64,000 bases of DNA. It comes from Luteimonas rhizosphaericola. GTDB lineage: Bacteria > Pseudomonadota > Gammaproteobacteria > Xanthomonadales > Xanthomonadaceae. Numbering within the stretch: position 1 is the first letter of the stretch; every line of letters starts with the position of its first letter. The notes below the pieces were generated by a model, which worked only from the letters and a program-made list of their open reading frames with translations, was not told the DNA's origin and did no database searches. Shown here in pieces: positions 53,052 through 61,441 of the stretch. The translations under genes and the position numbers were made by a program. The stretch is from positions 1 to 64,000 of the forward strand of contig NZ_JARXRN010000021.1 of the NCBI RefSeq assembly GCF_029888045.1. Reading direction: 5' to 3'.

Positions 53052-54092
53052 ATGAGCGTCTCCCCCCGCCCGCCGCCGCGCGAACTGCCCGAGGCGCAGC
53101 GCCACGCGTTGCACCGCGCGGAGCGGCTGTGCGGGTGGACGCTGCTGTGGATGTCGCTGGTGTCGGTCTTGATGTTCCTGGCCATGGGCGGCTCGCAGGC
53201 GATGAAGACCGCGCTGATCGAGGACGTGCTGAGCCTGCTGCCGTCGGTCGCGTTCCTCGTCGCCAGCCGGTTCCGGCGCAAGGGCGTGGATGCCGAATAC
53301 ATCACCGGCCGCGAACGCGCGTTCGACACCAATTTCCTGATCTCCGCGGTCGCGCTCACCGGCGTGGGGCTGGCGCTGGTGTACGAAGGCCTGCATACGC
53401 TGTTCACCGCCACGCGCCCGGTGGTGGGCAGCGTGGTGATCGCCGGGCACGTGGTGTGGCAGGGCTGGATCATGATGGCGGCGCTGGCGGTCTCCGCGAT
53501 TCCGCCCGTCATCCTTGGACGCAAGAAGCTGGCACTGGCCAAGGCGCTCTCGCTCAAGCCGTTGCACACCGATGCGGACGTCGGCAAGGCCGACTGGATG
53601 ACCGCCGCAGCGGGCATCGTCGGCGTCGCCGGCATCGGCCTGGGCTGGTGGTGGGCGGACGCGGTGGCCGCACTGGTGATCGCCGGCAGCATCCTGCACG
53701 ACGGCGCCAGCAACCTCCGCGACGCGGTGCGCGACCTGCACGATGCACGTCCGCAGAAGCTCGACCGCAGCGAACCCGACCCGCTGCCGGCACGCCTGTG
53801 CCGCGAAATCGCCGCGCTGCCGTGGATGGAGGGTTGTGGCGTTCGCGTGCACGAGGAAGGCTTCCATCTCTCGGGCATCGTGCTGATCGGCAACCGCACC
53901 CTGACCGCGGCCCAGGTGGAGGAAGTGCGCGCGATCGCGCACGCGCTGGACTGGCGGTTCGACCAGATCGACGTGTCGCTGTCGGGCGGGGTTCCCGACC
54001 GGCCCGTCGCAGAGGCCGCCTCCCGAGCGGACAGCGCCCCCACGGCGTCGCCCGTGGCCACCGCGCAGGGCCCGCGCAGGCGCACTGCGTGA
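53052..54092 (+). CDS. Cation diffusion facilitator (CDF)-like transporter
   Basis: A 346-residue inner-membrane protein with about six helices and a cytoplasmic C-terminal domain (about 225-310) typical of the cation efflux family. The segments ALIEDVLSLLPSVAFLVASRFRRKGVDAEYITGRERAFD and GKADWMTAAAGIVGVAGIGLGWWWADAVAALVIAG align in pattern with CDF helices 2-3 and 5-6, but the His residues of the HxxxD zinc sites are not evident (Val at the expected place in helix 5). Its substrate may differ from zinc/iron. ATG at 53052; the last 30 residues are low complexity. Confidence 0.8.
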   Translation: MSVSPRPPPRELPEAQRHALHRAERLCGWTLLWMSLVSVLMFLAMGGSQAMKTALIEDVLSLLPSVAFLVASRFRRKGVDAEYITGRERAFDTNFLISAVALTGVGLALVYEGLHTLFTATRPVVGSVVIAGHVVWQGWIMMAALAVSAIPPVILGRKKLALAKALSLKPLHTDADVGKADWMTAAAGIVGVAGIGLGWWWADAVAALVIAGSILHDGASNLRDAVRDLHDARPQKLDRSEPDPLPARLCREIAALPWMEGCGVRVHEEGFHLSGIVLIGNRTLTAAQVEEVRAIAHALDWRFDQIDVSLSGGVPDRPVAEAASRADSAPTASPVATAQGPRRRTA

Positions 54093-54292
54093 CGCGTTGC
54101 AGCCTCGCTCCCGGCCGACATCGCGCGGGTTTTCACCACGTCGCGACAAACCCGAACGGTGCCTCCTGGCGCCCTGTTCGGCTAACGATTCCACCACGGC
54201 TCCCTTGGCAAGGTGAACAACCTGAACGGGCCAGCGCTTCCCCCGACGATACCCGGACACGTACAAGCTGCCCCAGTCAAAGGGACCCTTGC

Positions 54293-55417
54293 ATGGACCA
54301 GAGCCTCGCGGATTTTCTCGAACACAACGCCGAAACCGTCATCTCCGACGCCGTGGAGTTCGCCCGCACCATCGACGTCGGGCGCACCCTGGACGACGTC
54401 ACCCTGCGCGACCACCTGCCCGAGATCATCTCTACCGTCGTGGCCGATCTGCGCCGGCCCCAGACCCGGCGCGAGGAGATCGAAAAATCCGAAGGCCGGG
54501 CCGTCCCGGCCGCAGGTGCACCGATATCCGCGGCCGGCACCCACGCCCTGCACCGTGCCCTGAGCGGCTACAGCATCTCGAACCTGGTGGCCGAGTACCG
54601 CGCCCTGCGCGCGTCGGTGCTGCGCAAGTGGATGGAAGTGCCCGAACGCGCCGCGCGCGGGCCGGGCGAGATCACGCGCTTCAACGAGGCCATCGACGAA
54701 GCGATCACCGAATCCGTGCGCCACTACGCCGACGAAGTCGAGCGCTGGCGCAACCTGTTCCTCGGTGTGCTGGGCCACGACCTGCGCAGTCCGCTCACCG
54801 CCATCCTGCTCACGTCCGAGAGCATCGCCCGCAGCGTGGCCGGGCAGCCGGTGGAGCGCGCAGCCCAGCGCCTGGTGCGCAGCACCGAGCACATGTGCGA
54901 CCTGCTGGACAAGCTGCTGGTCTACAACCGCGCGCAGATGGGCATCGCCTTCGAGATCCGCCGCGAACCCGTCGACCTGGGCGTCGCCTGTGCCGAGGAG
55001 ATCGAACACCTGCGCTCGTCGTTCCCGATGGCAAGCATCCGCTTCGACGCCGAGGGCGACCTGCAGGGCCGCTTCGATGCCGCCCGCATCCGCGAGGTGC
55101 TCGACAACCTGGTGGTGAACGCCGACAAGTACGGCACGCGCGGGGGGGAGATCCAGGTGCGGCTGCGCGGGGACGGCGGGAAGGTGCACCTGTCGGTGCG
55201 CAACGCCGGGCAGCCGATCCCGCGCGAGAAGCTCGAGGTGCTGTTCGAACCGCTGATCCGCGGCGCGGTGGTCGCCTCCAGCGACGAGGAGGAACGCACC
55301 AGCCTGGGCCTCGGCCTGTTCATCGTGAGCGAGATCGTCAAGGCGCACGGGGGCCGCATCACCGCCGAATCGGACGACGGATTCACCGCGTTCCACATCG
55401 AACTGCCGCGCCACTGA
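54293..55417 (+). CDS. RsbRD_N-HisKA-HATPase sensor histidine kinase, copy 1
   Basis: A 374-residue soluble hybrid. The N-terminal domain (residues 1 to about 145) resembles the RsbT co-antagonist RsbRD N-terminal domain (HALHRALSGYSISNLVAEYRALRASVLRKW). The HisKA box has His162 in LGVLGHDLRSPLTAI. The ATPase has the N-box LDNLVVNADKYG and G-box LGLGLFIVSEIVKAHGG. It lacks membrane helices and no response regulator is adjacent. Copy 2 at 57154 is colinear without gaps over at least the first 170 residues. AAAGGGA precedes the ATG. Confidence 0.9.
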   Translation: MDQSLADFLEHNAETVISDAVEFARTIDVGRTLDDVTLRDHLPEIISTVVADLRRPQTRREEIEKSEGRAVPAAGAPISAAGTHALHRALSGYSISNLVAEYRALRASVLRKWMEVPERAARGPGEITRFNEAIDEAITESVRHYADEVERWRNLFLGVLGHDLRSPLTAILLTSESIARSVAGQPVERAAQRLVRSTEHMCDLLDKLLVYNRAQMGIAFEIRREPVDLGVACAEEIEHLRSSFPMASIRFDAEGDLQGRFDAARIREVLDNLVVNADKYGTRGGEIQVRLRGDGGKVHLSVRNAGQPIPREKLEVLFEPLIRGAVVASSDEEERTSLGLGLFIVSEIVKAHGGRITAESDDGFTAFHIELPRH

Positions 55418-55650
55418 CGAGCGCGGGGCCGCGCCGCTCCCGGATCGGCTTGCCGGGCACGACGACATGCGTGCCCTGGCGACCGCATACGGGTTGGCCC
55501 ATGCGGGGCGTATCACCCCTCACGCCATCATTTCGAACAGCACCATCTCGCCGCGCCGCACCGCGCCGTCGTCGCCTTCCCGGGCGCCGATCGCCTGCGT
55601 GCGCCCGAACGCGGTTCCGCCACAGCGGTTCGTGGGATCCCGACCCCAGA

Positions 55651-56979
55651 CTAGGCACCGGTCGTGTCGTCCCCCGCGATCGCACCGGCCAGCTGCGCCT
55701 CGATCCGCCGACGTGCATCGCTGTCGGGGGCCGTCCGGCGCGCCACCTCCGCGACCACGGCGCGCCTGGCATCGAGCAACCGGTGTCGCGCGGGGGACGT
55801 GGTCCCGCCGCGCACCTCGTCGAGCGCCCGCAGCAGGCGCAGCAGCACGGTGGTATTGCCGTGCGCATTCTCGAGGATCTGGTCGAACGCCAGCGCCAGC
55901 AGGCGATCGAACCCCGGGCCGGCGGGCAGCACGCGCAGTCCCTGCGCGTCGCGCAGCGGCCGGGGTCGGACGCGGCGTCCGGCCAGGCGCCGCAACAGCA
56001 GCGACAGATAGTCCAGGCTGGTGACCGCGGTGGTGCTGTCGTTGATGGCGGGAGACAGCGCCTTCAGGGCCACGTCGACCAGCTGGCGGATGCCGAAGGC
56101 CACGTCCTGTTCGATGGTGCGGTAGGAATCGATGGCATACATCCCGGCCAGGCGATGCAAGTCCCCGACCCCGGGCGCTCGCGCCGTGCCGATGCTCGCG
56201 ATCGGCAGGTCGGGGCTGGCGAAGTCGCCGAGGCTGGCCTCCATCCGCACCACCACGTCGCGTTCGCGGGCGAACGCCAGCAGGGCCTCGTAGTCCACCC
56301 GCTCGATGTAGCCCATCTGCGACGCGGTGACCGGATGCCAGTGCAGCCCGTCGCCGGCCTCGTGTGCGGGCACGGCGTCGTCGCCCTCGAGCGGGTCGGG
56401 AAACAGCGCGTCGATGGTGCACAGGGTGTCGGCGGCAATGCCGTGGGCGATCGCGCCCGACTGGATCGATGCCGCCACGTGGTGGATGAAGAACACCAGG
56501 AACGCCACCGCCACCAGCGCCAGCCCCAGGCCCGAGGTCACCGCCACCTGCGGAACGAAGCCCTCGCCTTCGCTGCCGGTGATCGTGCGCATCACGCACA
56601 GGCAGTAGGCGAACACGCCGAGGAACACGCCGAGCACGACCTGGTTCCCCCGGTCGCGCATGAAGTTGCGCAGCACACGCGAGGTGTACTGCGTCGAAGC
56701 CTGCGCGAGCGCGACGATGGTGATCGAGAACACGACGCCGGCCACCGTGATCATCGAGCCTGCGATCGTGGCCATCAGTTCGCGGGCCCCGTCGGCACCG
56801 ACCGCCCACAGCGCCTCCCCGCGCTGGCCGGCCCCGCTTCCCGACTGCCGGTCGAGCGTCACCAGCCCGACGGCCAGGCCGATCGACGCCAGCACGATGC
56901 AGCCGGGCAGGAACCAGAAGCTCGACCGCAGGCTCACGGCGAGCTTGCCCAGCGCCCCGCTCGAAATCCGGTCGGCCAT
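55651..56979 (-). CDS. DUF2254 membrane protein
   Basis: A 442-residue inner-membrane protein. Four hydrophobic segments occupy residues 15-175 (including SMITVAGVVFSITIVALAQASTQYTSRVLRNFMRD, the DUF2254 hallmark), followed by a large cytoplasmic domain with DVAFGIRQLVDVALKALSPAINDSTTAVTSLDYLSLLL. Function unknown; the family is often annotated as a putative channel-like membrane protein. It is transcribed opposite to, and lies between, the two paralogous kinases, which suggests a shared membrane-stress role. Confidence 0.88.
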   Translation of the reverse strand: MADRISSGALGKLAVSLRSSFWFLPGCIVLASIGLAVGLVTLDRQSGSGAGQRGEALWAVGADGARELMATIAGSMITVAGVVFSITIVALAQASTQYTSRVLRNFMRDRGNQVVLGVFLGVFAYCLCVMRTITGSEGEGFVPQVAVTSGLGLALVAVAFLVFFIHHVAASIQSGAIAHGIAADTLCTIDALFPDPLEGDDAVPAHEAGDGLHWHPVTASQMGYIERVDYEALLAFARERDVVVRMEASLGDFASPDLPIASIGTARAPGVGDLHRLAGMYAIDSYRTIEQDVAFGIRQLVDVALKALSPAINDSTTAVTSLDYLSLLLRRLAGRRVRPRPLRDAQGLRVLPAGPGFDRLLALAFDQILENAHGNTTVLLRLLRALDEVRGGTTSPARHRLLDARRAVVAEVARRTAPDSDARRRIEAQLAGAIAGDDTTGA

Positions 56980-57153
56980 GCTTCGCCCCTGTGAGACGGC
57001 GAAGTGTGGTCCGGTCCGCGTGGAGGGCGCGAGAACGGTCGCGCCGCTCGCCGCGTGGACGGGAATGCGCCGCCGTTACGGGAGGGTGACGGGAGGCGCG
57101 CCCACAGGGGCGTAGCATCGACCCCGGGGGATCCCCACACAGGGGGACACGAC

Positions 57154-58275
57154 ATGGACAGCACGCTGGCGGACTTCATCGAGGAGAACGCCGAGATGGT
57201 CGTCGAGCAGGCCATCGCCTTCGCGCGCACCGTCGACGTGGGACGGCCGCTGGATGAAGCCACCCTGCGCGACCACCTGCCGCAGATCATCGAGACCGTC
57301 GTGCAGGACCTGCGCACGCCGCAGACACGCGCGCAGGAGATCGAGAAATCCGAGGGCCGTACCCAGGGCGGCCCGGACCAGGCCATGTCCGCGGCCGGCA
57401 CCCACGCCCTGCACCGCGCGCGCAGCGGCTACAGCATCGCCGACCTGGTGGCCGAGTATCGCGCCCTGCGGGCGTCCGTGCTGCGCGGCTGGGCCGATGC
57501 GCCCGACCGCTTCGCACGCTCGACCGCCGAGATCGCGCGCTTCAACGAGGCCATCGACGAGGCCATCGCCGATTCGGTCAGCCACTATGCGAGCGAAACC
57601 GAACGCTGGCGCAACCTGTTCCTCGGCGTGCTGGGCCACGACCTGCGCAGCCCGCTGACCGCGATCCTGATCACATCGGAAATGATCGGGCGGATGGCGG
57701 CCGGCGAGCCGATCGCGCGGGCGGCGCAGCGCCTCCTGCGCAGCGGGGAGCACATGCGCGACCTGCTCGACAAGCTGCTGGTGTACAACCGCACGCAGAT
57801 GGGCATCGGCTTCGAAATCCGCCGCGAGCAGACCGACCTCGCGGACGACTGCGCCGAGGAGATCGAGCTGTTGCGGGACTCCATGCCCCTGGCGCGGATC
57901 CGCTACCAGGCCGACGGCCCGGTGCGCGGACTGTTCGATGCGAGCCGCGTGCGCGAGGCGCTGGCCAACCTGGTGGTGAATGCCCACAAGTACGGGACTG
58001 CCGACTGCACGATCGACGTCGAACTGCGCACCCGGGGCGACGACGCGCAACTGGCGGTGCGCAATCCCGGGGCTCCGATCCCGCCTGAGACGCTGGAACG
58101 GCTGTTCGAGCCGCTCAAGCGGGGCGGCGTGGCCGCCTGCGACCAGGCCGAGCGCGCGAGCCTGGGGCTGGGCCTGTTCATCGTGAGCGAGATCGCCAAG
58201 GCGCACGGGGGCAGCATCCAGGCCGACTCGCGCGACGGATCGACCACCTTCCACCTGCAGCTGCCGCGCGCCTGA
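57154..58275 (+). CDS. RsbRD_N-HisKA-HATPase sensor histidine kinase, copy 2
   Basis: A 373-residue paralogue of the kinase at 54293, with the same architecture and the phosphoacceptor His again at 162 (LGVLGHDLRSPLTAI). The N-terminus MDSTLADFIEENAEMVVEQAIAFARTVDVGR parallels MDQSLADFLEHNAETVISDAVEFARTIDVGR. The N-box is LANLVVNAHKYG and the G-box LGLGLFIVSEIAKAHGG. A TAGCAT -10-like box lies at 57113-57118 and AGGGGGA precedes the ATG. No cognate receiver is adjacent. Followed by a strong hairpin. Confidence 0.9.
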   Translation: MDSTLADFIEENAEMVVEQAIAFARTVDVGRPLDEATLRDHLPQIIETVVQDLRTPQTRAQEIEKSEGRTQGGPDQAMSAAGTHALHRARSGYSIADLVAEYRALRASVLRGWADAPDRFARSTAEIARFNEAIDEAIADSVSHYASETERWRNLFLGVLGHDLRSPLTAILITSEMIGRMAAGEPIARAAQRLLRSGEHMRDLLDKLLVYNRTQMGIGFEIRREQTDLADDCAEEIELLRDSMPLARIRYQADGPVRGLFDASRVREALANLVVNAHKYGTADCTIDVELRTRGDDAQLAVRNPGAPIPPETLERLFEPLKRGGVAACDQAERASLGLGLFIVSEIAKAHGGSIQADSRDGSTTFHLQLPRA

Positions 58276-58311
58276 TCGGCGCCGATCGCCCGGGCCTCCA
58301 GCCCATGCGAG

Positions 58312-58335
58312 CGAGGCCCCGGAACCGGGGCCTCG
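58312..58335 (+). terminator. Strong hairpin after kinase copy 2
   Basis: CGAGGCCCCGG-AA-CCGGGGCCTCG is a perfect 11-bp inverted repeat 36 bp after the kinase stop. No U-run follows. The remaining spacer to the converging YciF-like gene holds nothing I can identify. Confidence 0.6.
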
Positions 58336-58483
58336 ACGTCGCACTGGTATCAGGATGTATCGACGGCACGTACACCGGATCGCGAGTGCGCCGGAAACCA
58401 GCGGAAGGCCGCGTCGCCCGGCATCGCGCCTGCACTGGATCGTGCCGGGTGACGCGGACTCCCAGGTCCCGACGCAACCGCGG

Positions 58484-58990
58484 TCAGGCGGCCTTGCTGT
58501 CGGCCTGGGCGCGCTCGTTGCCGCCCTGTTCGGCGATCATGGTGAGCTTCTCGTCGGTGGACTTCTCTTCCTTGAGCGTCTCCAGCAGCAGCCTGAGCGC
58601 ATCGCGCTGACCCTGCTGCTTGGCGAGTGCAGCCAACGTGCCGTAGGCCGCGATCTCGTAGTGCTCGACCTTCTGCGCGCCACCGATCAGCGCGGCATCA
58701 CGCAGCGGGCCCTTCTCGATCGAGTCGATCACATCCTTGCTTTCCTCGACCAGGCCTTCCATCGCGGCGCACTTGATGCGCTTGAGCTTGATGCCCATCA
58801 GTTCGACGATCTGGTCGATGCGCTCGATCTGCCCCTGGGTTTCTTCCAGGTGGGCCTCGAAGGCCGCAACCAGCTTGGGATTGTCTGCCGCGCGCGCGAG
58901 CCGGGGCAGCGCCTTGGACATCTGCTTCTCGGCGCTGTAGGTGTCCGAAAGCTCGTGGATGAACAGTTCTTCGAAGTTCTTCACTGACAT
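58484..58990 (-). CDS. DUF892 (YciE/YciF) ferritin-like protein
   Basis: A 168-residue four-helix ferritin-like protein. NFEELFIHELSDTYSAEKQMSKALPRLARAADNPKLVAAFEAHLEETQGQIERIDQIVEL and AQKVEHYEIAAYGTLAALAKQQG contain the carboxylate/His residues (ELSD.Y, E..Q, VEHYE) of the di-iron-like site. Family members are stress-induced (osmotic, desiccation, general stress). ATG at 58990. Ends in an Ala/Lys tail. Confidence 0.93.
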   Translation of the reverse strand: MSVKNFEELFIHELSDTYSAEKQMSKALPRLARAADNPKLVAAFEAHLEETQGQIERIDQIVELMGIKLKRIKCAAMEGLVEESKDVIDSIEKGPLRDAALIGGAQKVEHYEIAAYGTLAALAKQQGQRDALRLLLETLKEEKSTDEKLTMIAEQGGNERAQADSKAA

Positions 58991-59146
58991 GTCACATGCT
59001 CCGTCAAGGTAGTGGGATGCGCTCCGGAGCGCGGAGCGTGGGATGACCGGTCCGACGGCGTGGCTCACACGACCGCCGGACCGCAAACGGCAAGTCCCGG
59101 CCCGTCGACGGGCCTGGTTGCCGCGTTCACGCGGATAGGCGATCGA

Positions 59147-59671
59147 TCAGCGGCCGTCGCCGTCGGCGTCGCCCGGCAGGGCCCGCTCCACGCGGTGCCA
59201 CGCGGCGCGGGTGGCATCGCGCGCGTCGTTCCATTCCAGCCGCGAGTTGCCGCGGCCGCGCTCGTATTCGGCGCGCAGGTCGCTTTCGGCGGCATCGAAG
59301 TCGCGGTCGGCGTAGCGAGCACGTCCTTCGTAGCCGGTGCGATACGCGGGCGCGTAGTCCTCGTAGCCGAACTCGGGCTTGCGGTAGGTCTCGGTGCTGT
59401 AGTTCTCGCGCCAGTAGGCTTCTTCGACCGTGGGGTTCACGCGTTCGCCCACCGCCTTGCCGCCGAGGCCACCGGCCACCGCGCCCACCGCAGCGCCGAC
59501 CACCGTGCCGACCGGTCCGGCCACCGAGCCCACGGCCGCACCCGCCACGCCGCCGGCGGCGGCGCCTACGCCCGTGCCGACGGGATGCGCGCCGGGCGTG
59601 CCGGTGATGGGATCGCGGTTGGCATCATGCTTGTCGAGATGCGTTTCGTCGTTGTGGTTCGTCATCGCCAT
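59147..59671 (-). CDS. Glycine-zipper stress-associated protein
   Basis: A 174-residue protein: a hydrophilic N-terminus (MTNHNDETHLDKHDANRDPITGTPGAHPVG), a Gly/Ala zipper of about 45 residues (VGTGVGAAAGGVAGAAVGSVAGPVGTVVGAAVGAVAGGLGGKAVG, about 31-75) able to insert in or pack on membranes, and a Tyr/Arg/Asp-rich C-terminal domain (YWRENYSTETYRKPEFGYEDYAPAYRTGYEGRARY). Often found next to other stress genes. Start at the first ATG or two codons later. Confidence 0.82.
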   Translation of the reverse strand: MAMTNHNDETHLDKHDANRDPITGTPGAHPVGTGVGAAAGGVAGAAVGSVAGPVGTVVGAAVGAVAGGLGGKAVGERVNPTVEEAYWRENYSTETYRKPEFGYEDYAPAYRTGYEGRARYADRDFDAAESDLRAEYERGRGNSRLEWNDARDATRAAWHRVERALPGDADGDGR

Positions 59672-59854
59672 GCTCCATGGAAGGGGGTCGGCCCGAGGCC
59701 GGCGCCAAAGGTGCGGCCGGCGGCGTGAGCGAGACGTGTTGCTGCAGTGCGATCTGCTGAACGCGGATCCGCGCGGATTCAGCTAGATCGAGAACGCTTC
59801 ATGCAGCCGGTGCACGGAGTGGAGTCGGCGCGCGCGTCGAACCCTGGCGACCGT

Positions 59855-61429
59855 TCAGCCGAGCCCGGGTGCGTCGTGCCTGGCCGGCTCGACGGCAGGT
59901 GCACGGGTCGCGGCGAAGGCCGGATCGCGCTGCGGCTCGAAGCGCTCCAACTGCGCATAGTGCTGCTCGACCGGCGTCGACAGCGCATCGGTGACGCGCA
60001 GCCGGGCGAGGTTCGCTGCAGGGTCGGGCGAGGCGGTCGGCCCATGCCGCACCAGGAACACGAACTCGCCGCCCCCGGCCACGTCGGTGGCGCGACTCGT
60101 CGCGACGTGCAGCGCATCCCCGGCGTCGAATCCGGCGGCGCGGGCGCACACCAGCAGGCCGGCGCTCAGGCGTTCGCTGTCGGCGTCCCAGCGCTTGCCC
60201 GCACCCGCGTCGAGCGCACGCACGCCGTCGCGGATCCGTTCGCGCAGTGCGTGATCGGGATGACCGGGATCATCGGGTGTGCGCGCGCGTTCGAGCATCG
60301 GCGCCGGATCGTGGAACGGATGGCCGTGCTCGCGCGGCTCGCGCCGCGTGCGCGCCGGATCGGCGGGATGGCCCGCGTCGGGCGCGGGCTGCCCGGGCCG
60401 GGGCGTGAAACGTGGATCGAGACCGAGTTCGAGTTCGCGCATCGCCGAAGGCAGCACCTCGATCGCCGCGACCGGGGCCGGCGGCGCCGACCCGAGCGGC
60501 CCGAGCGGCCCGAGCGGCCGGTCGAGGTTGACCCGCAGCGCCACCTGCACCGTCGCCGGATCGACATCGCCGGTCCGCGGAATGCGGTGGTCCTGCTGGA
60601 ACGCGAGCAACGCGCCCTGCATGTCGAGCCGGTACACGCCGTCGATGGTGATCGGGCGATCCCCGGTGGCGCGGTACCCGTCCGCGGCCAGGGCACGCTG
60701 GACGGTGGCGATGCGGTCGCTGGTTTCGCCGAGTCTGAGAATCCCATCTTCCTCGACTGCCCTCGCGCCCAAGTCCCGACGATGTTCCGCCTCGACCGTG
60801 AGCCTTCCGCTCGCGAGATCTTCGATGTAGTGCTCGAACTGCCGGTAGTACCGCGTATCCACTTCAATATGGACGTGCACGCCGGCTGTGCGCGGCAATC
60901 CGCGATTTCCCTGCACCCCGAGCGACTGTCCGTACTCGACTGTGTCTCCGACCCGCACGGAAACCGGATCCAGATGGCGAATACGGGCCACGACCTCGCC
61001 GCCTTGGCGGTCGATGATTTCCACCATGCCACCGCTCTGGCGAACCATGCTCACGATTCCGCCGACGGGCGCTGGAACGCCGATCTCGCGAGGACGCTTG
61101 CCAGGCGGCGGCGCGGGGTCTTCGAGGATGAAGTCCTTGACGATCAGCACCTGGTCCGGCTTCAAGGAGCCATAGCGATCGGTGGTCGCATCGATGGTCT
61201 CCTGGAATTCTCCGGAGACGAACGCGTACGACCGGTCGCCACCGCGATATCGCGGCTGCTGATCTTCCGCACCGAACACGGCGCCATCCCGCATGTGGAT
61301 ATGGCGGTTGGCCCGGGGGTGGTGCGTGACGAGGTCTTCGAGATCCACGACTGCTTCGTTGACCTGAAGATCCCGAGTTCCCTTCGGCGCGCCCAACTGT
61401 TCGACGCGGAACGTCCTGCCGGTCGCCAT
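59855..61429 (-). CDS. Putative type IV secretion antibacterial effector (M23-like / PG-binding / XVIPCD-like)
   Basis: A 524-residue protein without signal peptide. Residues about 115-205 form an M23 (LytM)-like barrel with IRHLD (His152) and GVHVHIEVD (His185, His187); the usual first HxxxD zinc motif is not evident. Residues about 230-295 are a peptidoglycan-binding_1 module (RLGETSDRIATVQRAL...GALLAFQQDH). After a Pro-rich linker, residues about 390-500 (DHALRERIRDGVRALDAG...GEFVFLVRHG...TPVEQHYAQLE) resemble the XVIPCD domain that binds VirD4 in Xanthomonadales T4SS effectors. The likely target is peptidoglycan of rival bacteria. A lipoprotein gene lies 12 bp upstream. Confidence 0.82.
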   Translation of the reverse strand: MATGRTFRVEQLGAPKGTRDLQVNEAVVDLEDLVTHHPRANRHIHMRDGAVFGAEDQQPRYRGGDRSYAFVSGEFQETIDATTDRYGSLKPDQVLIVKDFILEDPAPPPGKRPREIGVPAPVGGIVSMVRQSGGMVEIIDRQGGEVVARIRHLDPVSVRVGDTVEYGQSLGVQGNRGLPRTAGVHVHIEVDTRYYRQFEHYIEDLASGRLTVEAEHRRDLGARAVEEDGILRLGETSDRIATVQRALAADGYRATGDRPITIDGVYRLDMQGALLAFQQDHRIPRTGDVDPATVQVALRVNLDRPLGPLGPLGSAPPAPVAAIEVLPSAMRELELGLDPRFTPRPGQPAPDAGHPADPARTRREPREHGHPFHDPAPMLERARTPDDPGHPDHALRERIRDGVRALDAGAGKRWDADSERLSAGLLVCARAAGFDAGDALHVATSRATDVAGGGEFVFLVRHGPTASPDPAANLARLRVTDALSTPVEQHYAQLERFEPQRDPAFAATRAPAVEPARHDAPGLG

Positions 61430-61441
61430 TTCCGTGGTCCT

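Noticed and set aside
52933..53055. A 40-codon frame starting ATGA at the lipoprotein stop
   Set aside because: It is Arg/Ser/Ala-rich, lacks a ribosome binding site and overlaps the transporter start; coding potential is not supported.
51105..54150. Similar GTTTTCAC segments upstream of genes at 51194, 52442 and 54293
   Set aside because: The distances to the start codons differ widely (about 80, 27 and 164 bp) and no second conserved box accompanies them, so a shared promoter is not supported.
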